From contig OZ316896.1 in NCBI GenBank assembly GCA_973895155.1, forward strand, positions 17,794,001 through 17,858,000: a DNA stretch of 64,000 nt. The letters run 5' to 3'. Positions 1-11,349 of this stretch are shown here, piece after piece (position 1 is the stretch's first letter; every line of letters begins with the position of its first letter). The position numbers were made by a program, and so were the translations under genes. The stretch is from Marsupella aquatica (lineage: Eukaryota; Marchantiophyta). Under the pieces are notes generated by a model, which saw nothing but the letters and a program-made list of their open reading frames with translations, was not told the origin of the DNA and ran no database searches.

Positions 1-279
1 GGATTCTATCTCATTAGAAATGTTAAGGCTGTCTGGTGGTTCTGGTTCACTCATACCCTGACACATCAACACATTTCTCAAGGATTCTCTCTCATTTGAT
101 ACAAACTATATGACATGTACGTCTGCTAAGTTAGTATGTTTGCCAGTCCAATAGTTGGATGTTCAGGATGTTATTAATACACATGGCAAAATAAGTTTTG
201 TCAATGTTTGACAACCTTATTGTAATGTTAAAGTTGCTCAGTCATCCCTTTATGGGATACTAGCTCAATACCCGTGTGT

Positions 280-1130
280 TCCACAAAAGATGTCGTGTTG
301 GCCAAGATGTCATGTTGGCCAAGATGTCTTTCAGAAAAAAGATGGCGTGTCGGCCAAGACATCATTGAGAAAAATGATATCGTGTCGGCCAAGATGCTGT
401 GTCAGCCAAGAAGTCGTTGCGACAAAAGATGTCATGTCAGCCAAGAAGTCGTTGCGACAAAAGATGTTGTGTCGGCCAAGAGGTCGTGAAGAGAGAATAT
501 GTCGTGTCGGCCAAGACGCCGTGGAGAGAAAAGATGTCGTGTCGGCCAAGAGGCAATGAGAGAAAAGATGTCATGTCGGCCAAGAGGTCGTGGGGAGAAA
601 AGACGTTGTGTCAGCCAAGAGGTCTTGAGAGAAAAGAAGTTGTTGAGAAAACAGATGTCGTGTCAGCCAAGAGGTCCCTGAGAAAAAATATGTCGTGTCA
701 GCCAAGAAGTCATTGAGAAAAAAAATGTCATGTCGGCCAAGATGTTGTTAAGAAAAAAATTGTCATGTCGGCCTGGATGTTGTTGAGAAAAAAGACGTCA
801 TGTCGGCAAAGATGTCGTTGAGGGAAAAGATGTGGTGTCGGCCAAGACACCGTTCAGGGAAAATACCTGTGCGTTTCACAAAAGATGTTGTTAAGAAAAA
901 AAATGTTGCCTCGCCCAAGATGTTGTTATGTGAAAGATGTCACAAAGTAAAAAGATGTCGTTACAAAAAAAGAAGTCATTTGCCAAAGATGCCATTATGC
1001 GAAAGATGTTGTTAAGAAAAATGTGTCATTTTGCCTAAGATATTGTGAAGTAAAAGATGTTACAAGAAAAATGGTGTTGTTTCACCCAAGTTGTCGTTAT
1101 GTGAAAGATGTTATGAAGTAAAAGGTCAAG
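280..1130. repeat. Degenerate minisatellite (GATGTCGTGTCGGCCAAGA type)
   Basis: About 850 bp of diverged tandem units of roughly 20-30 bp built on AAAGATGTCGTGTCGGCCAA, with an internal restart near 860. It starts right after CAATACCCGTGTGTTCCACA and the related CCTGTGCGTTTCACA recurs near 865. Open frames across it are only products of the repeat. The same unit in reverse complement lies at 39216-39575 and, more diverged, at 25640-26215. Confidence 0.85.
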
Positions 1131-1249
1131 GAAAGAAGGAGCGAGTCTTTTTCTTTGTTTTGTTTTTTTACTCAAAATGCCCTTGCATTTGAATGGAGAC
1201 CACTCTATAAATTGGTGCAACGTTATATTATCGGTTTCAGGTTTAGTGT

Positions 1250-1268
1250 TTTAGGGTTTAGGGTTTAG
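1250..1268 (+). repeat. Short interstitial plant telomere motif
   Basis: Two complete TTTAGGG units followed by TTTAG. This is the Arabidopsis-type telomere repeat common in land plants. It is too short to be a chromosome end; a telo-box or chance repeat are the alternatives. Confidence 0.6.
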
Positions 1269-1270
1269 CA

Positions 1271-2646
1271 AAGATAATCGTTCTGCCGGTATCCCTCGGG
1301 AATCACTTAGGCTAAAACTCCTAATACCCCTGTGAACACTTACATGTTACATACCCCTTATTAATTTTCATATGAAAAATTTAAAAGACCCTTGAAAAAT
1401 ATAACAAATAATTTTCAATATATTAAAAACACCCTTGAGTTATTTATAAGTACTTTGGAAACTCATTGTAAACCCTTGTGTCTTTATATAGTATCGCATA
1501 TACAGTACAAAGACATGATCAAGTGCACATGTATAGTTCTTGCTTAACCGCCAATATCATTGTAAAAAAATAAACTACTCATACATGACCTACACTAAGC
1601 AAGTGACATATGGACCAATCCGCTAGTGAGGCATGGCATACACTATGTGGTAATACCCTTCATAGAAATAAAAATAATATGAGATAAAGAGTTAATTAAT
1701 CACCTTCATTAAAAATTTATGATTATAATTATTAATTGGACAGTATTTTAAATACCCTTCATTTGTTCGCACGTGGTTCTAAGAATTTGACGAGTGATTT
1801 CCCAGGGGTCGGTATCCTTTCAATCCCCGTGCGTTGCATAAAAGATGTTGTTTGGTTAAAGATGTTGTTCAGAAATAGATAGTGGTGCAAAAAATATCAT
1901 TGAATATTTTTGTTTGTTTGTTAAAGTACATTATTGCACAAAAACTTTTGTTGAGTGAAAGATATCATTGTGCAAAATACTGGCTATGGCAGCCACAAAA
2001 GTTCCCTTTTTCTTTTTTTCTTTGTTCTCCTTGCACAAAAAAATTCTTGAATAAAAAATGTCATTGCACAAAAAACTGGCTATGACAACCACAACAGTAT
2101 AACAAAATGAGAGGTGGTTTTTTTATTTTTTCATTTTTCATTTTTCCCTTTTTTCCCTTTTTTCTCTAATGTTCCTTTTAAACCTTAATATCCCCCTTTT
2201 CCCCATTTCCGTATTTCTGGTTTTCTCTTTTTCTCATTCACCATCACTTCACTCGTTCGCCGCCCCCCCCCGTCCCCACCCATGCAAGACTGGAGCCCTT
2301 CGAGGGGCTGCCCTATATTGCGAGTGTGCCCCTCACCCGACACCTTGCCATCAACGCCAGTGCCATGCGCTTCACTATGTCGTTGGGCCTTATTACTTTT
2401 GTTTGTTGACATTGAAAATGATAGTGCAAATGACTGTAAAATTCACCACAAATATTGGGAGAACAGTTTTTTATTGATCTAGTGATTAAAATATTATTAG
2501 CAATTAAACTCTTCTTACCAGGATTATACAAAACTATGCACACAATATTGAACATGTACAATATTTATTTGCATGTGAGTATGTACAATATTAATTGTTT
2601 TTTAAGGGAAATAAGTGAAGCCCCACATAAAGGGAAGAGTCAGTCC
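1271..2646. other. AT-rich spacer, no gene seen
   Basis: No convincing coding exon. It holds another CCCGTGCGTTGCATAAAAGATG motif near 1826, the same motif that borders the minisatellites, and a pyrimidine-rich tract at about 2109-2166. Short open frames here lack any recognisable domain. Confidence 0.5.
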
Positions 2647-2796
2647 ACAATAGTTGAACCTAAGACCTATCATTCTCTACTCAAGTGAACTATCACAAAG
2701 TCATGCCTATGTGGATAATTAACAATAGTTGAACCTAAGACCTATCATTCTCTACTCAAGTGAACTATCACAAAGTCATGCCTATGTGGACAATTA
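2647..2796. repeat. 75-bp tandem duplication
   Basis: Two adjacent copies (2647-2721 and 2722-2796), each beginning ACAATAGTTGAACCTAAGAC, nearly identical. No coding content. Confidence 0.85.
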
Positions 2797-3159
2797 TGTA
2801 CAATATTTACTGGCATGGATCATGGAGGGAGTGCATTGTGTTAAAGTGTTTCATTTTTTGTTGGTGTCTGGTGTGATTATTGGTTTGTCTTGGACAATGA
2901 TGCAACTTTTTGTGAGTCACAATAAACTCAATTCACACTTTATCATTATTACTTACCTTTGACAGTCTTTTACAACGGTGCAACTTTTTGTGAGTCACAC
3001 TAAACTCATATTCACACTTTATTATTATTAATTACCTTAGACCAAATTTTTTAATTTTTTCCTCTCCACTACTACTACTCTAAAAAGTGGCGAAACTATG
3101 TATTGTAGTTTAGGATTTAGGATAATATAAAATAATAATATAGTCTCCCATATTCACAT

Positions 3160-3516
3160 ATGCGGGTCGATCGACTGTATATCTCATACATTTTGAATCG
3201 GGAGAAAGGACAGCTTCAATTCAATCTCGATCTTTTCAATCCTGCAGCTTCGATCAAGTCTCTACCTCCAGAATCAATCTCACTTCAGTTGGACTTTACG
3301 TCAACTAAAGGCAAGGCGAAAGAAACAGAAAGGACTAAAGCAATATATCTATCTTTGTCTCCGCCCTTTCGCGCGGAGATGGCGGATGATGAGGCGAACC
3401 CGATCCATGGACAGATGGGTGGATCGATTAAGAATTCGAATCTTGACGTTCCTCTTAACCCCTTGGAGTTTTCACATCTGGCCCAACTTGTAGAAATTAT
3501 ACCACAGTCTGCTTAA
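3160..3516 (+). other. Unassigned open frame, probably not a gene
   Basis: An open frame of 118 codons. Its first third overlaps a dispersed repeat of the CAGCTTCGATTCAATCTC type also found at 22.7, 24.5, 50.9 and 61.7 kb. The last part, from the ATG near 3379, reads as a plausible acidic peptide (MADDEANP...) but matches no family I know. It lies about 1.5 kb upstream of HNL1 and could be an upstream exon or a chance frame. Confidence 0.2.
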
Positions 3517-3589
3517 GTATGATAAGCATCCTCCCGCACAGAGCGTTTGTAGGAGTTGATTGATTTTGCTAAATTCCGAAACACATTGC

Positions 3590-3680
3590 AGTAGATCCTC
3601 AAGTGGATCGCCTCTTGTCTCGGCAGCTTCGAGCGGTGTCCCCCGTCACCTCCAATTGTCAGTGAGTGATAGCAATATTT
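3590..3680 (+). promoter_or_regulatory. Shared upstream module of HNL genes, copy 1
   Basis: A block containing GTGGATCGCCTCTTGTCTC and then CGTCACCTCCAATTGTCAG recurs upstream of HNL3 (about 39735-39815) and HNL4 (about 51296-51375). Its repeated position ahead of HNL genes suggests promoter or 5'-leader sequence carried along in the duplications. The transcription start cannot be read from sequence alone. Confidence 0.4.
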
Positions 3681-4199
3681 ATCTGTCAAGGTTGCAGATG
3701 GGAAGCGTTTCTGAATGGACTGGCCCATCAACGAAGGTCATCACGTACGGGATTCAGAATCGATTGTGTTGATGTTGATGTCGACGTCGATGTGAGATGG
3801 AAGTTTTCGTGACCGAAGTGCTCGACCGTCTAGTGACTGGATCGTGACCTCTTTCCCGAGGGCTTTCCCAGGACTTGCTTGGGTTGGGAGCTTTTTCAGG
3901 TACTTCTGAAGAATTGAGGTAGCTAAGAGTAGTTCTATTCGGCTCTGTTGGTCTGCCACTCGGAGTGATTCATGGACATAAGGTGATATTCACCGGAAAG
4001 AGTATGCGCGTGGTCTTCAACAGCATGTCAAACAAGTAGAATCAAATGTCAGAACTGCCATAGCCTGATTAGTTTACCCAAGTTGTTATTTTCGGGTTTC
4101 TCGCATTGTACTTGATCACATGAAGTATAGAACCCGCTTTAGCAGTACTCCATCTTCAAGAACATTGTGATCGTTCAAAGGCATGTCTAGAGTTTGTGC

Positions 4200-4880
4200 T
4201 ATCCCGCAACAAGTTTCTCTCTTGCAATAACGTGTGTACATGAATGCCTGTAGGTACTCTTTCTCCCAATTGGCCTACGCGCGATCGGAACTACTGCAAC
4301 TGCTTGCTTGAATCAATCAGCTTTTCAGCAGTTTAGGACCTTGCTAGGTGTGGATCTGTGTTCCTCTTGTCGATCATCCGAACACTGATTGAGACTTCTC
4401 ACGAAAGTTTGCAAGTTTTCTGTAATCTGTGTCGCTCGGTTGCTAAGCTGAGCTTCAGTATTATGTCCTGGATGGAAATTCTTGGATTTATGTATTTATC
4501 TTAGTGAATGACTCGGACACAGAGCATGTAATTAAGTTTCTCTGATTTGGGCCACCAGTCCACCTATTCTTTTAACTTTGCCTTGCCACCGTCACTCGTT
4601 GGTGTCATATACGTATATCCTGATTCGGTTTATGACCATCGTCGAAGGATTCGGGATCGGGTCTTAAGGGTAAAGAGCTTTGGAGTGCTGTTGCGAATGA
4701 TCCGCGGGATGGACGGCTTTCTGTTCAGTGTTGTTTAGATTGTAACGAACCTCGTTGATTGCTCTCAAATCAAAACTTCGAATCATACCCTCGTTTCGTC
4801 ACTTATCTATTTAGCAAAATGTAGCTCAGATTCACTACTCTGTTAGTCACACTAATTCCGTAGCCTTCAAAGTGTGTTAC
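4200..4880. repeat. HNL 5' flank, duplicated at 11.35-12.06 kb
   Basis: The stretch starting near GTTTCTCTCTTGCAA is repeated almost base for base from about 11355, just after HNL1. This marks 4.2-11.3 kb and 11.35-19 kb as tandem duplication units. Shorter, more diverged matches occur near 47640 and 51870, ahead of HNL4. No gene seen inside. Confidence 0.75.
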
Positions 4881-7709
4881 ACTCGAGATAGTGTGAGTCA
4901 CATTAAATTTGGTGTCACTCTAATTGCAGTACACGTTATGTTTGTAGGTAAGCATTCTGAGGCTCGGCAGAACAGGTCCACTCTGGTGCTAGCTCCAAAA
5001 TGGACGTCTGATTACCAGAACAAGTTTGCAGCAATTCTAAGCCATCGCTATGGCTCAAGGGGCCTCTTCTAGTCGCACCCACAGTGCGGAGCCCCCCAAG
5101 AACACAATTACTCCGGTACTTACGGCATTGACCTCGATTCCCGCCTCGATTTGAACCTGTTTGGAAATACCCGTTCTGTTTAGAGATTGATACTTTCGAT
5201 AATATGCAACCTGAAGATCTATCTCAACCATGAGTATTTTGAATTGATCTATATCTGCAAGTTTTCAGTTTCTCGTTGTACCCAATCTGTCTCATCCAGC
5301 TAATTTCTATTCGTACTGTATTATGGCGTACTTGGGTTGTACAGCTTAATGAATCTCTCTTTGAACTTCACAAACCGAACGGCCGACCTAGCATGGTCGT
5401 GTTGTTTTTTCACGGCTTCCAGCATGGAAATTATGAAAATGCCCATTTGACGGCTTGGAAAACAGAGGATGGACGAGAGGATGGATCATCCACATGGCTC
5501 CAGACTTGGCTGGTTGATGACGACCAGTACCCCGACGCTCACATCCTTTCTGTTGCATATAATGCTAGCTTGATGAAAAGCAAGGAAAGAGGGAGCTTTG
5601 ACCTTTACAACATAGGGGAAAATATTATTTCAGATTTGTTACAGGCAGACATTGCGCAAGATCCCCACTGTCCCATAGTATTGATAGGACACAGTTTTGG
5701 GGGCCTCGTAGTGAAGGAAGTGTGTGTTCAAGCACATAAGAGAGGCAGCATGGGTAGCGCCAAGCATAAAACCTTTCTGGAAAATATCAAGGGGGCGTTT
5801 TTCTATTCCACCCCTCATCATGGGATTTCAGGAGAAACTTCAGAGTATTTTGTGAGCAAAAGAAATGAACCCTTGTTGGAATATGTGAAAGTCCTTAGTA
5901 CTTGTGCAGCAAGATTGCATGATGATTTTGACAAGGTACGAAAGCAGTGCGTATGGCAGACGGCAGGAGTAGGAGAAGGTTTATCCACCCATCTGGTACT
6001 GGCATTGTCTCCGAGTCTTATCAAACGGAAATATATTGAAGATCAAATCAATCATCAGATATTACATATACAGTACACGTTTTTAGATTGCTAAATAATT
6101 TGTCTCAATTTTTTCCAGAGAATTGCTGAACAAAGGCAAAGCGCAGTAACAGTTCCATAGCGAAGTGGACCTCTATCGATGCAATCTAGTTTAGTACTAA
6201 TTCATCTAACTGGCATATAAGTGAGTTTATAAAGAGTAATTTTTGTAAAGGATATTGTAGATATTTCATTTATTGGATCGTCACTTAGTTGTTTGCTTGT
6301 ACGTGCACAGAGCACATTTAAAACACAGGTAATTGTACCAGAAGGATCGTCAAGATATGGAGAAATCTTTGTGATCGTGCCAGACGCTGATCACATATCA
6401 ATCTGTCGGCCAAAATCAAAAATCTCAAGACCGTTCACGTCCTTGTCCAGCTTTCTGCGTGGAGTGTCCACTACTTGGGAGGTGAAGTCAATCTTCGCGC
6501 GCTCATAGTTTTGGTGTATTTCATACAGAAGATAATCTTATGTCGCCTTGTTCCCACCGGTACTTAAATTTATATTTGCTATGCATTGTTGACTTACAGA
6601 GACCAGTCCGCCCTCACAACCATCAATCTTTGCCCAAGTCAACGATTGGTATTGATAATGTCATGAAGGAGCTCAAACAGCAGCTTAGGACGGTCACCAG
6701 TTTGGGCTTGGCAGGTATGGGAGGGATTGGAAAGACCACCATGGCCAAGGCGTTATTCAATGATATGGAGCATCTTTACGAGTACACCTGTTTCGTTGAG
6801 GATGTGAAGAATATTGAGCACAAGGTTCAGGGTGTGGTCTTAAGGACAATGCATGGGACGAAGGTTCACAGAGAAGGGTGGTGGGTTAGAGTTCTTGGAG
6901 GGGAAACAGTTACTGTTGGTTGTCGATGATGTGGCCTCAGAAAAACACATTGCGCTCTTGTCAACCTTGATTGATGACATTGGCATCCATGAAGATAGTC
7001 GCTTCGTGGTAACATCGAGAGATAGCGAACTTCTAAATCAATGCTTGGAGGCAGTGTACCCTATGCCGTTTCTAAGCCAAGGAGATGCGAGGAAACTTTT
7101 CTTGGCCCATGCTGTTAGGCAAGAAACTTCTCCTTCGTTTGAGGAACACATAGACATTGTTGTGAGAAAGTGCAGTGGGCTGGCTTTGAGTCTGGAAGTC
7201 ATCGGGAAGCATCTCTATAAAAAATCTTTTGCGATTTGGATGGAAGCGATCTCTATACTGGACAGGGCAGATTCTGTCCGTGGATTTGATGAGAAGTTGT
7301 GGAGTAAGCTTCGGATAAGTTTTGATGGTTTAGATCTCGAGGGAAAAGACATGTTCCTTGATTGTGCAACAGTGTTCCTTCGGGAACCTCTAGGTAGGGC
7401 AAAGGCAGCATGGAACATCACCACAAACGGGCTGCAGGAAACACTGTGGCAACATCTTCTCGACTTATCGTTGGTCTGGGAAATTAATGAGGGAAGTTAT
7501 ATGACTTGTGGCATGCATGAGCAACTTTTGAGCCTTGGGAGGAAGATAGCATCAGATGAAGTGGAACATGGCCTCAGGATGTGGGATGACCCAGAGAGGG
7601 ATTTCTTGTTGTTGTCAGCTAAGAATTGCACTGAAAATGATGTGAAGGTAAGTTTTAAGAGTATGGTCTTGATCTGAACTTCCATGCACCGCACCCAAGA
7701 ATTGCCTAG

Positions 7710-7949
7710 TGGTTTGCAGGCTGGCCATTATTGAATGCTGCGTGGTGTAGACCAAGGAAGGTCTCCAATATTGAACTTTCTGAACATATTACTGATATGG
7801 AGGAGTATTCCACTTTCATCATGTACAGGGATGTCATACATAGAAATTGGCTTTTGCAAGAAAGCATGACTTTTGAGTCGGCATTTGCAGGACATTGTTG
7901 CTATCAATGTGGATGGAGGAGGAGGACGAGTCCTACATTTAAATCATGA
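7710..7949 (+). other. Conserved alternative exon candidate, HNL1
   Basis: Follows the NB-ARC donor (AAG|GTAAGT at 7647) after a short gap. An acceptor GCCTAG at 7709 opens an 80-codon phase-0 frame (WPLLNAAWCRPRKVS...CCYQCGW) that ends in a stop. Equivalents exist in HNL2 (16020-16263, frameshifted), HNL3 and HNL4. It may be an alternative 3' exon giving a receptor without ZZ and LRR, or simply conserved intron sequence. Confidence 0.4.
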
Positions 7950-8723
7950 GGTTTGTTGGTAGCTTTTTTGCTGAGAATCATATTTCGAATTGTTGATGGC
8001 CTTTTCTGGAGAATGGTTTTGCGCATTGTTGGTGGCTTTCTCCTGAGAATGGTTTTTCGCATTGTTGGTGGCTTTGTGAAAAAGTTATTGTGGAAAAGTT
8101 ATAAGGCAAACCTTCTCGAGATGAATGCTTAGAATTAAATGGATAATTGGGGTTACCTTGTTGAAAGATATTAGATAAAAGCTCACTTGGTGTGAATGGA
8201 TAAATCCTTGTTTTTTGAATTATTTTAAGAAGTAGCTATGTAAGCATAGCCTCAAAGTAAAATGTTTTCTCTGAAAGTAACTTGATATTTTTAGAAGAGC
8301 ATGGACTCTTTACTCCTATCCGTGAAGGTACAACTTATGTATATGTTTGTGACCCTTTTTGAAATTGTTTGAAAACTTCTTACATTGATTTGGATTCCAA
8401 AAATGATTTCATGCAAATCTTTTCTTTCTTGCTAGTTCTTCATTTTGTGCCACTTCTTTCCCCCAAAAAGGAGCCCACTGGTCGTGCCTTGGTAAGTAAG
8501 TTGGCAGATAGGTCTAGTTTTTAAAGATAGACTAGTAATTCATTATTTGGTTTTAATCTCCATCAGCCCAACCTACGTTGAATGAATTATCTATATGCTA
8601 GTCAGAGGTAATTTGCTGGGGCAGCTGGAACTCTGAGGGGTGAGAATGTTTTAAGTAGGTTCATAGTTAATATAAAGCTCTTAACCTTGAAACTAACAGC
8701 TTTGAATTTCTGTACTGTCATAG

Positions 8724-8894
8724 CCTTCAAGCAAGGCCCTCCACGAGGGTGTTCAGTGTGACGAGTGTTCAATGGAGCCCATCGATGGCCCGAGATTCAT
8801 GTCTAGGGTACAATTCAACTATGATTTGTGTGTTGGGTGTTTTGAGAAAGGGGACCTTAAAAAAGAGGAGTACTTTCGTCTCGATCTACCGTCT
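8724..8894 (+). other. ZZ zinc-finger exon of HNL1 (57 codons)
   Basis: Acceptor CATAG|CCT and donor TCT|GTAAGT, phase 0 at both ends. It encodes HEGVQCDECSMEPIDGPRF, then YDLCVGCF and YFRLDLP. The CxxC...DLCxxC spacing, the GPRF motif and the terminal RxDxP match the ZZ finger of plant NBR1 autophagy receptors, which also lack the central cysteine pair of animal ZZ domains. It sits between the NB-ARC and LRR exons. Confidence 0.75.
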
Positions 8895-9796
8895 GTAAGT
8901 AACACCACGCAAATGATATCTTGGAAGAATGTAAATGATTTTTAATGAGCATGTCATCTGGTCAGACAAAACTCTTACTGTAGAAGGGTTCACAGCTTGG
9001 CAGAAACACAACATTCCCATTTGAATATTAGAGTGTTTTGAAAACAGAGCGCATGATCCTCTTCTGGAACGAATGTCCTAAGCTCCTTCACTGGAGAATG
9101 TATAAAAAGTCAGTAAATTGATAATTAAAACATGTTGACGGAACCTAAGAGAGCAGAATCACAACCAAGTCAGATCTTTGACGTGCGTGCATGAGATGTT
9201 TTGAAATGAATCTTGAATGTAGCTTTCTAAAGAAGATATGCACCTTTAAGCCTTTGCGAACATCGTGTGGTTCCCCATGCATGTGGAGTTGTGAGGCAAT
9301 CCTACTCTCGCAGGATATACTACTAAAGAGGAGATGAAAGTGAATACATTAAGAAATAAACGAAGACGGTAGTACAGGACGGAGCAAAAGAATATGTTCT
9401 AATGAAATATGTTCATTTATGGGGATTAACTATAAAATTTACTTTTACTATGGGATTTGTAAGAGATATCGGGCTATCAATGTCGGAGGAGGAGCAAGCG
9501 TCAGTCTTATTATTATGACCCTTGTTCTTTTTCGTCAAAGGGGTTTGCCTTATAATGAGGTTTGATGATGGGATTTGAAGAAGTTATCGTGGAAAAACTT
9601 TCTAGCGCAGAGCTTTGTATACACTAGATACATGGAGCTAAATGTGTAATTGGGTTATTCTTGTTGAAAAATAACCCAATTAATATAAAACCCTAAAAAA
9701 GGAAAGATCCCATGAAGAGATGGAACGTTTCACTCTAACAAAACTGGTTTCTGGAAATTTTGGGAAATGTATGTGGGGACTTATAATGGCCAAATA

Positions 9797-10272
9797 ATTG
9801 GCTGAACTTTAGTTCAGTAGTTGTGATGGGGGCCCAAAAATGGCCCCAACATGTATTTGTCAGATATACTTTCCTCTGCAGTACTTTTGTCTGCAGTACT
9901 TTCGTCTGCAATACTTTCGTTCCCTTTGGTGTGCCATACTTTGTCTTTTGTAATTGGCTGAACTATGTTCAGCTATGTGATGGGGGCCCAAAAAATGCTC
10001 CCAAGATGCTTTTGTCAAAAATACATACTGACTGCAATACTAGACTGCAAGACTAAACTTCTATACAGTTTCCTTTGTTTTAAAGAGACCAAAACAAAAC
10101 ACATGTATTTCATACAGTATTTGTATTCAAAGCAAGATCATGATGGCTTACATAGGCAGAGGAAAGAGATGAGGGGGACATTTAATGATTTTGTCTTTTG
10201 TGTTTACTTCATTCTTTTGTTTATTTTCACTTTGTTCAGCCTAATGTGACCAAACCCCCTTTGGTCACGGGC
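9797..10272. mobile_element. Insertion in the ZZ-LRR intron of HNL1, absent from HNL2
   Basis: Aligning the fifth introns of HNL1 and HNL2, about 470 bp are extra in HNL1 between GGCCAAAT and GGTAGAAAG. The insert holds two direct copies (about 9798-9855 and 9954-10010) of a unit with TTGGCTGAACT, a GTTCAG palindrome half and GATGGGGGCCCAAAAA. No coding capacity or clean terminal inverted repeats were seen. A non-autonomous element is likely; a deletion from HNL2 is the alternative. Confidence 0.45.
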
Positions 10273-11349
10273 CTGGTAGAAAGTTTGTAATCTGAGGAGA
10301 TGTGTTTGTAGTTTCGAGGTGGTCCATGTGTAGCCCAAGGATATCTTCTAAAGAGAAGATGAATGTGATTCCATTTAGAAATTCTAAGATGGCAGGTTTT
10401 ATCCTATCATTTTTAATGTTGTTAATCTGGGTTTCAAGGAGCAGTCTAAGACGGAAGTAGAGGACCAAGTACAAGCAAATTTAAAACTGAATCATGCTCA
10501 GGATATATTAATTCAAAGCTGCAGCCTGCATTACTTACATTGACAGTTGTTAAGCCAATTGCAAACTATGAGAGAAACTAACCTGTTGTTTGGTGCTGTG
10601 AATGCCATTTGGTAGGACTTGCCCACCATTGAAGGAAGCACATTCTGCAAAATGCGAAATCTGAGATATCTGGGGTTGGCCCACATAGCCATTGATCAAA
10701 CTCATTGTGCAACACTGCCGTCTACACTTGTCTTCCTTCGGATGTATGGGGTGCAGTTTTCTGTCTTTCCTTTCCGCCCAAGCGACCATGAGCGGATGGC
10801 CATTCTGCACATATCCGGTTGCCTTGGACTTCGTGCCCTTCCCACTGCTTTTGGCCGACTCTCATCCCTTCAAGAGTTACGTATTTTTGGGGCTCCTAAT
10901 TTGACGACCTTACCTGACTCGCTTGGGAGTTTTCGAAAGCTGGCGTATCTAAGGTTGGACGATTGTTCTAGTCTAGGGGAGTTACCCCAAACATTTGGCC
11001 AACTGGTAGCTTTGGAAAATTTAGACATAAGTGACTGCGATGCTCTCTCAGCCTTGCCAAAGTCGTTTGGATGTTTACCGAAACTCAAAACTCTGCGTAT
11101 CAGAGGCTGTCGTAGTCTTCACACCCTGCCCGATACATTCCTGGAGCTTCAAAGATTGGAGTCGCTAGAACTGTTCGGGACATATTTGCAGAGCATTCCC
11201 AACTTGGAGAATCTTAGGTCATTGAAACATCTCCGTGTATATCAGAAAGCTCCTCATTTTCAAATCCGCAGTCTATCCGATTGGCTTCGTCACACGGTTT
11301 AGTAAGAAACTGGTGGGGCTGAGGAGGAAAATGGTGATGAATAAAGTTG

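Larger units (their letters stand above)
5050..11302 (+). pseudogene. HNL1: hydrolase-NB-ARC-ZZ-LRR gene, frameshifted
   Basis: Six exons fit with phase-0 junctions: 5050-5115 (MAQGASSS...), 5300-5995 and 6311-6481 (alpha/beta-hydrolase, GHSFGG nucleophile elbow and a later ADH for the histidine), 6600-7647 (NB-ARC), 8724-8894 (ZZ finger) and 10616-11302 (LRR). In the NB-ARC exon the P-loop GMGGIGKTT and kinase-2 LLLVVDDV are in different frames because about 5 nt are missing near 6852 relative to the other copies; translation would stop at 6929. The remainder (GLAL, MHEQL in place of MHD, LRRs) stays open. The family acts as intracellular immune receptors in plants; the hydrolase N-terminus is the liverwort HNL signature. 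Most likely a recent pseudogene. An expressed truncated hydrolase protein is possible. Confidence 0.8.

Noticed and set aside
280-1015. Overlapping open frames of 60-105 codons across the first minisatellite
   Set aside because: They exist in all three frames and simply translate the tandem unit (MSCRPRG, KRCRVGQ). No start, splice or codon signal favours any.
280-1130. Possible CRISPR array
   Set aside because: Units are adjacent, diverged and without unique spacers of constant length, and the DNA is clearly eukaryotic.
2169-2482. Frames of about 66-102 codons in a C-rich stretch
   Set aside because: Low-complexity pyrimidine translation, no domain, overlapping frames on both strands.
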